In this document: piece by piece, positions 63,317 to 64,000 of the stretch | Layout of the letters: the number at the start of each line of letters is the position of its first letter | Numbering within the stretch: position 1 is the first letter of the stretch | Source of the DNA: Mycolicibacterium aurum | GTDB taxonomy: Bacteria > Actinomycetota > Actinomycetes > Mycobacteriales > Mycobacteriaceae | DNA: 64,000 nucleotides | NCBI GenBank assembly: GCA_900078775.1 | Contig: LT549889.1 | Location: forward strand, 2,604,001-2,668,000 | Direction: 5' to 3' | Made by a program: the position numbers and the translations under genes | Notes under the pieces: model-generated | What the model was told of the DNA's origin: nothing | The model's input: the letters and a program-made list of their open reading frames with translations, nothing else | Databases searched by the model: none

Positions 63317-64000
63317 AGCGGTGGGCTTTCCTGTTGCGGCCCCAGTGGCTGGCGTTGTACGTGGTGGTGGCGGCCTTCGCCTGGCTGTGCTTCACGGTGC
63401 TGGCACCGTGGCAGCTGGGCAAGAACACCACCACCTCGCGGGAGAACGCGCAGATCGCCAGCTCGTTGAACACCGACCCGGTACCACTGAAGACGTATCT
63501 GCCGCAGCAGGATTCGTCGGCGCACGACCATCAGTGGCAGCGGGTGACGGCCACCGGCCACTATCTGCCCGACAAGCAGGTGCTGGCCCGGCTGCGCTCG
63601 GTCGACGGCGCACCGGCCTACGAGGTGCTGGTGCCGTTCGACGTCGACGACGGCCCGACCGTGCTGGTCAACCGCGGCTATCTCAAAATCGAGCAGGGCA
63701 CCGCGGTGCCGACGATCGACCCGGCGCCGTCCGAGCCGGTGACCATCACCGCCCGGCTGCGGGACTCGGAGGGGCTGTTCCCCGGCAAGGACCCGTTCGT
63801 CGCCGAGGGCGTCCAGCAGGTGTACACCATCAACCCGCCGCAGATCTCCGAGCTCACCGGCGTCCCGCTGCTGACCGGCTCCTACCTGCAACTGGTCGAG
63901 GATCAGCCCGGCGGCCTGGGCACGATCCCGCTGCCGGTGCTGGACGCCGGCCCGTTCCTGTCCTACGGCATCCAGTGGATCGCGTTCGGGATCATCGCCC
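63313..64000 (+). CDS. SURF1-family membrane protein, 3' end outside window
   Basis: The first 229 residues of a protein of the SURF1/Shy1 family, equivalent to Rv2235. A transmembrane segment lies at residues 12-31 (ALYVVVAAFAWLCFTVLAPW); a SURF1 periplasmic-type domain follows (WQRVTATGHYLPDKQVLARLRSV, VLVNRGYLKIEQG), and a second helix begins at the end of the window (GIQWIAFGIIA). SURF1 proteins assist cytochrome c oxidase assembly. ATG 63313 overlaps the ptpA stop by four bases, so the ptkA-ptpA-SURF1 genes are one operon. Confidence 0.9.
   Translation, partial: MKRWAFLLRPQWLALYVVVAAFAWLCFTVLAPWQLGKNTTTSRENAQIASSLNTDPVPLKTYLPQQDSSAHDHQWQRVTATGHYLPDKQVLARLRSVDGAPAYEVLVPFDVDDGPTVLVNRGYLKIEQGTAVPTIDPAPSEPVTITARLRDSEGLFPGKDPFVAEGVQQVYTINPPQISELTGVPLLTGSYLQLVEDQPGGLGTIPLPVLDAGPFLSYGIQWIAFGIIA

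Overview
The window comes from a high-GC actinobacterium, almost certainly a rapidly growing Mycobacterium/Mycolicibacterium. The core gene order is the one I know from M. tuberculosis Rv2213-Rv2235: pepB, ephD, dlaT, Rv2216-like epimerase, lipB, lipA, Rv2219, RDD protein, glnA1, glnE, glnA2, two TAP-type serine hydrolases (including caeA/hip1), panB, CYTH-CHAD protein, rnpB, RNase HI/phosphatase, zinc-ribbon protein, Nif3-like protein, cobC-like aminotransferase, ptkA, ptpA, SURF1-like protein. Functional blocks are lipoate synthesis and use (dlaT, lipB, lipA), glutamine synthetase and its adenylylation (glnA1, glnE, glnA2), and tyrosine phosphorylation (ptkA, ptpA).

Several pieces are added to this backbone. 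At 1.3-4.4 kb a type VII secretion group (EspC-like protein, large WXG-like protein, membrane protein, EspG-like chaperone) sits between pepB and ephD. At 11.8-13.6 kb there is a lipoprotein amidohydrolase, at 15.8-16.7 kb two tandem DoxX genes, and at 17.4-22.2 kb a huge secreted mosaic protease (beta-propeller, Ig/VCBS-like repeats, M4 catalytic domain). A WS/DGAT acyltransferase and an enoyl-CoA hydratase flank panB. At 52.8-57.5 kb lie a 13E12-type HNH gene, an insertion sequence, and a thioredoxin-reductase-like/methyltransferase fusion with a divergent XRE-cupin regulator.

The main accessory feature is a 15.7 kb integrative element (35734-51502) inserted in the 3' end of rnpB, the RNase P RNA gene. 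It is bounded by a 29-bp direct repeat of the rnpB 3' end. The right end carries a tyrosine integrase, an XRE repressor and a divergent operon of about 12 overlapping small genes (excisionase-like HTH, winged-helix replication-like protein, small zinc-finger proteins). I see no capsid, portal, terminase or tail genes, so the layout resembles a phage satellite or a stripped prophage. The left half is defence-like: a class I methyltransferase with a membrane-anchored partner, a predicted modification-dependent restriction enzyme (SRA-like + sulfur-binding-like + PD-(D/E)xK), an operon of sigma-like HTH, GIY-YIG nuclease and GHKL (MORC-like) ATPase, a convergent paralogue of that HTH gene, and an XRE-ImmA/IrrE protease with an unknown partner. 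The two paralogous HTH genes share a conserved block about 50 bp upstream of their starts. This GHKL/GIY-YIG/paired-HTH module is my best candidate for an undescribed system.

Three genes segments show single-base reading-frame breaks in GC-rich runs (two in the secreted protease gene, one in glnE). Because glnE is essential in M. tuberculosis, these are more likely consensus errors than real lesions.
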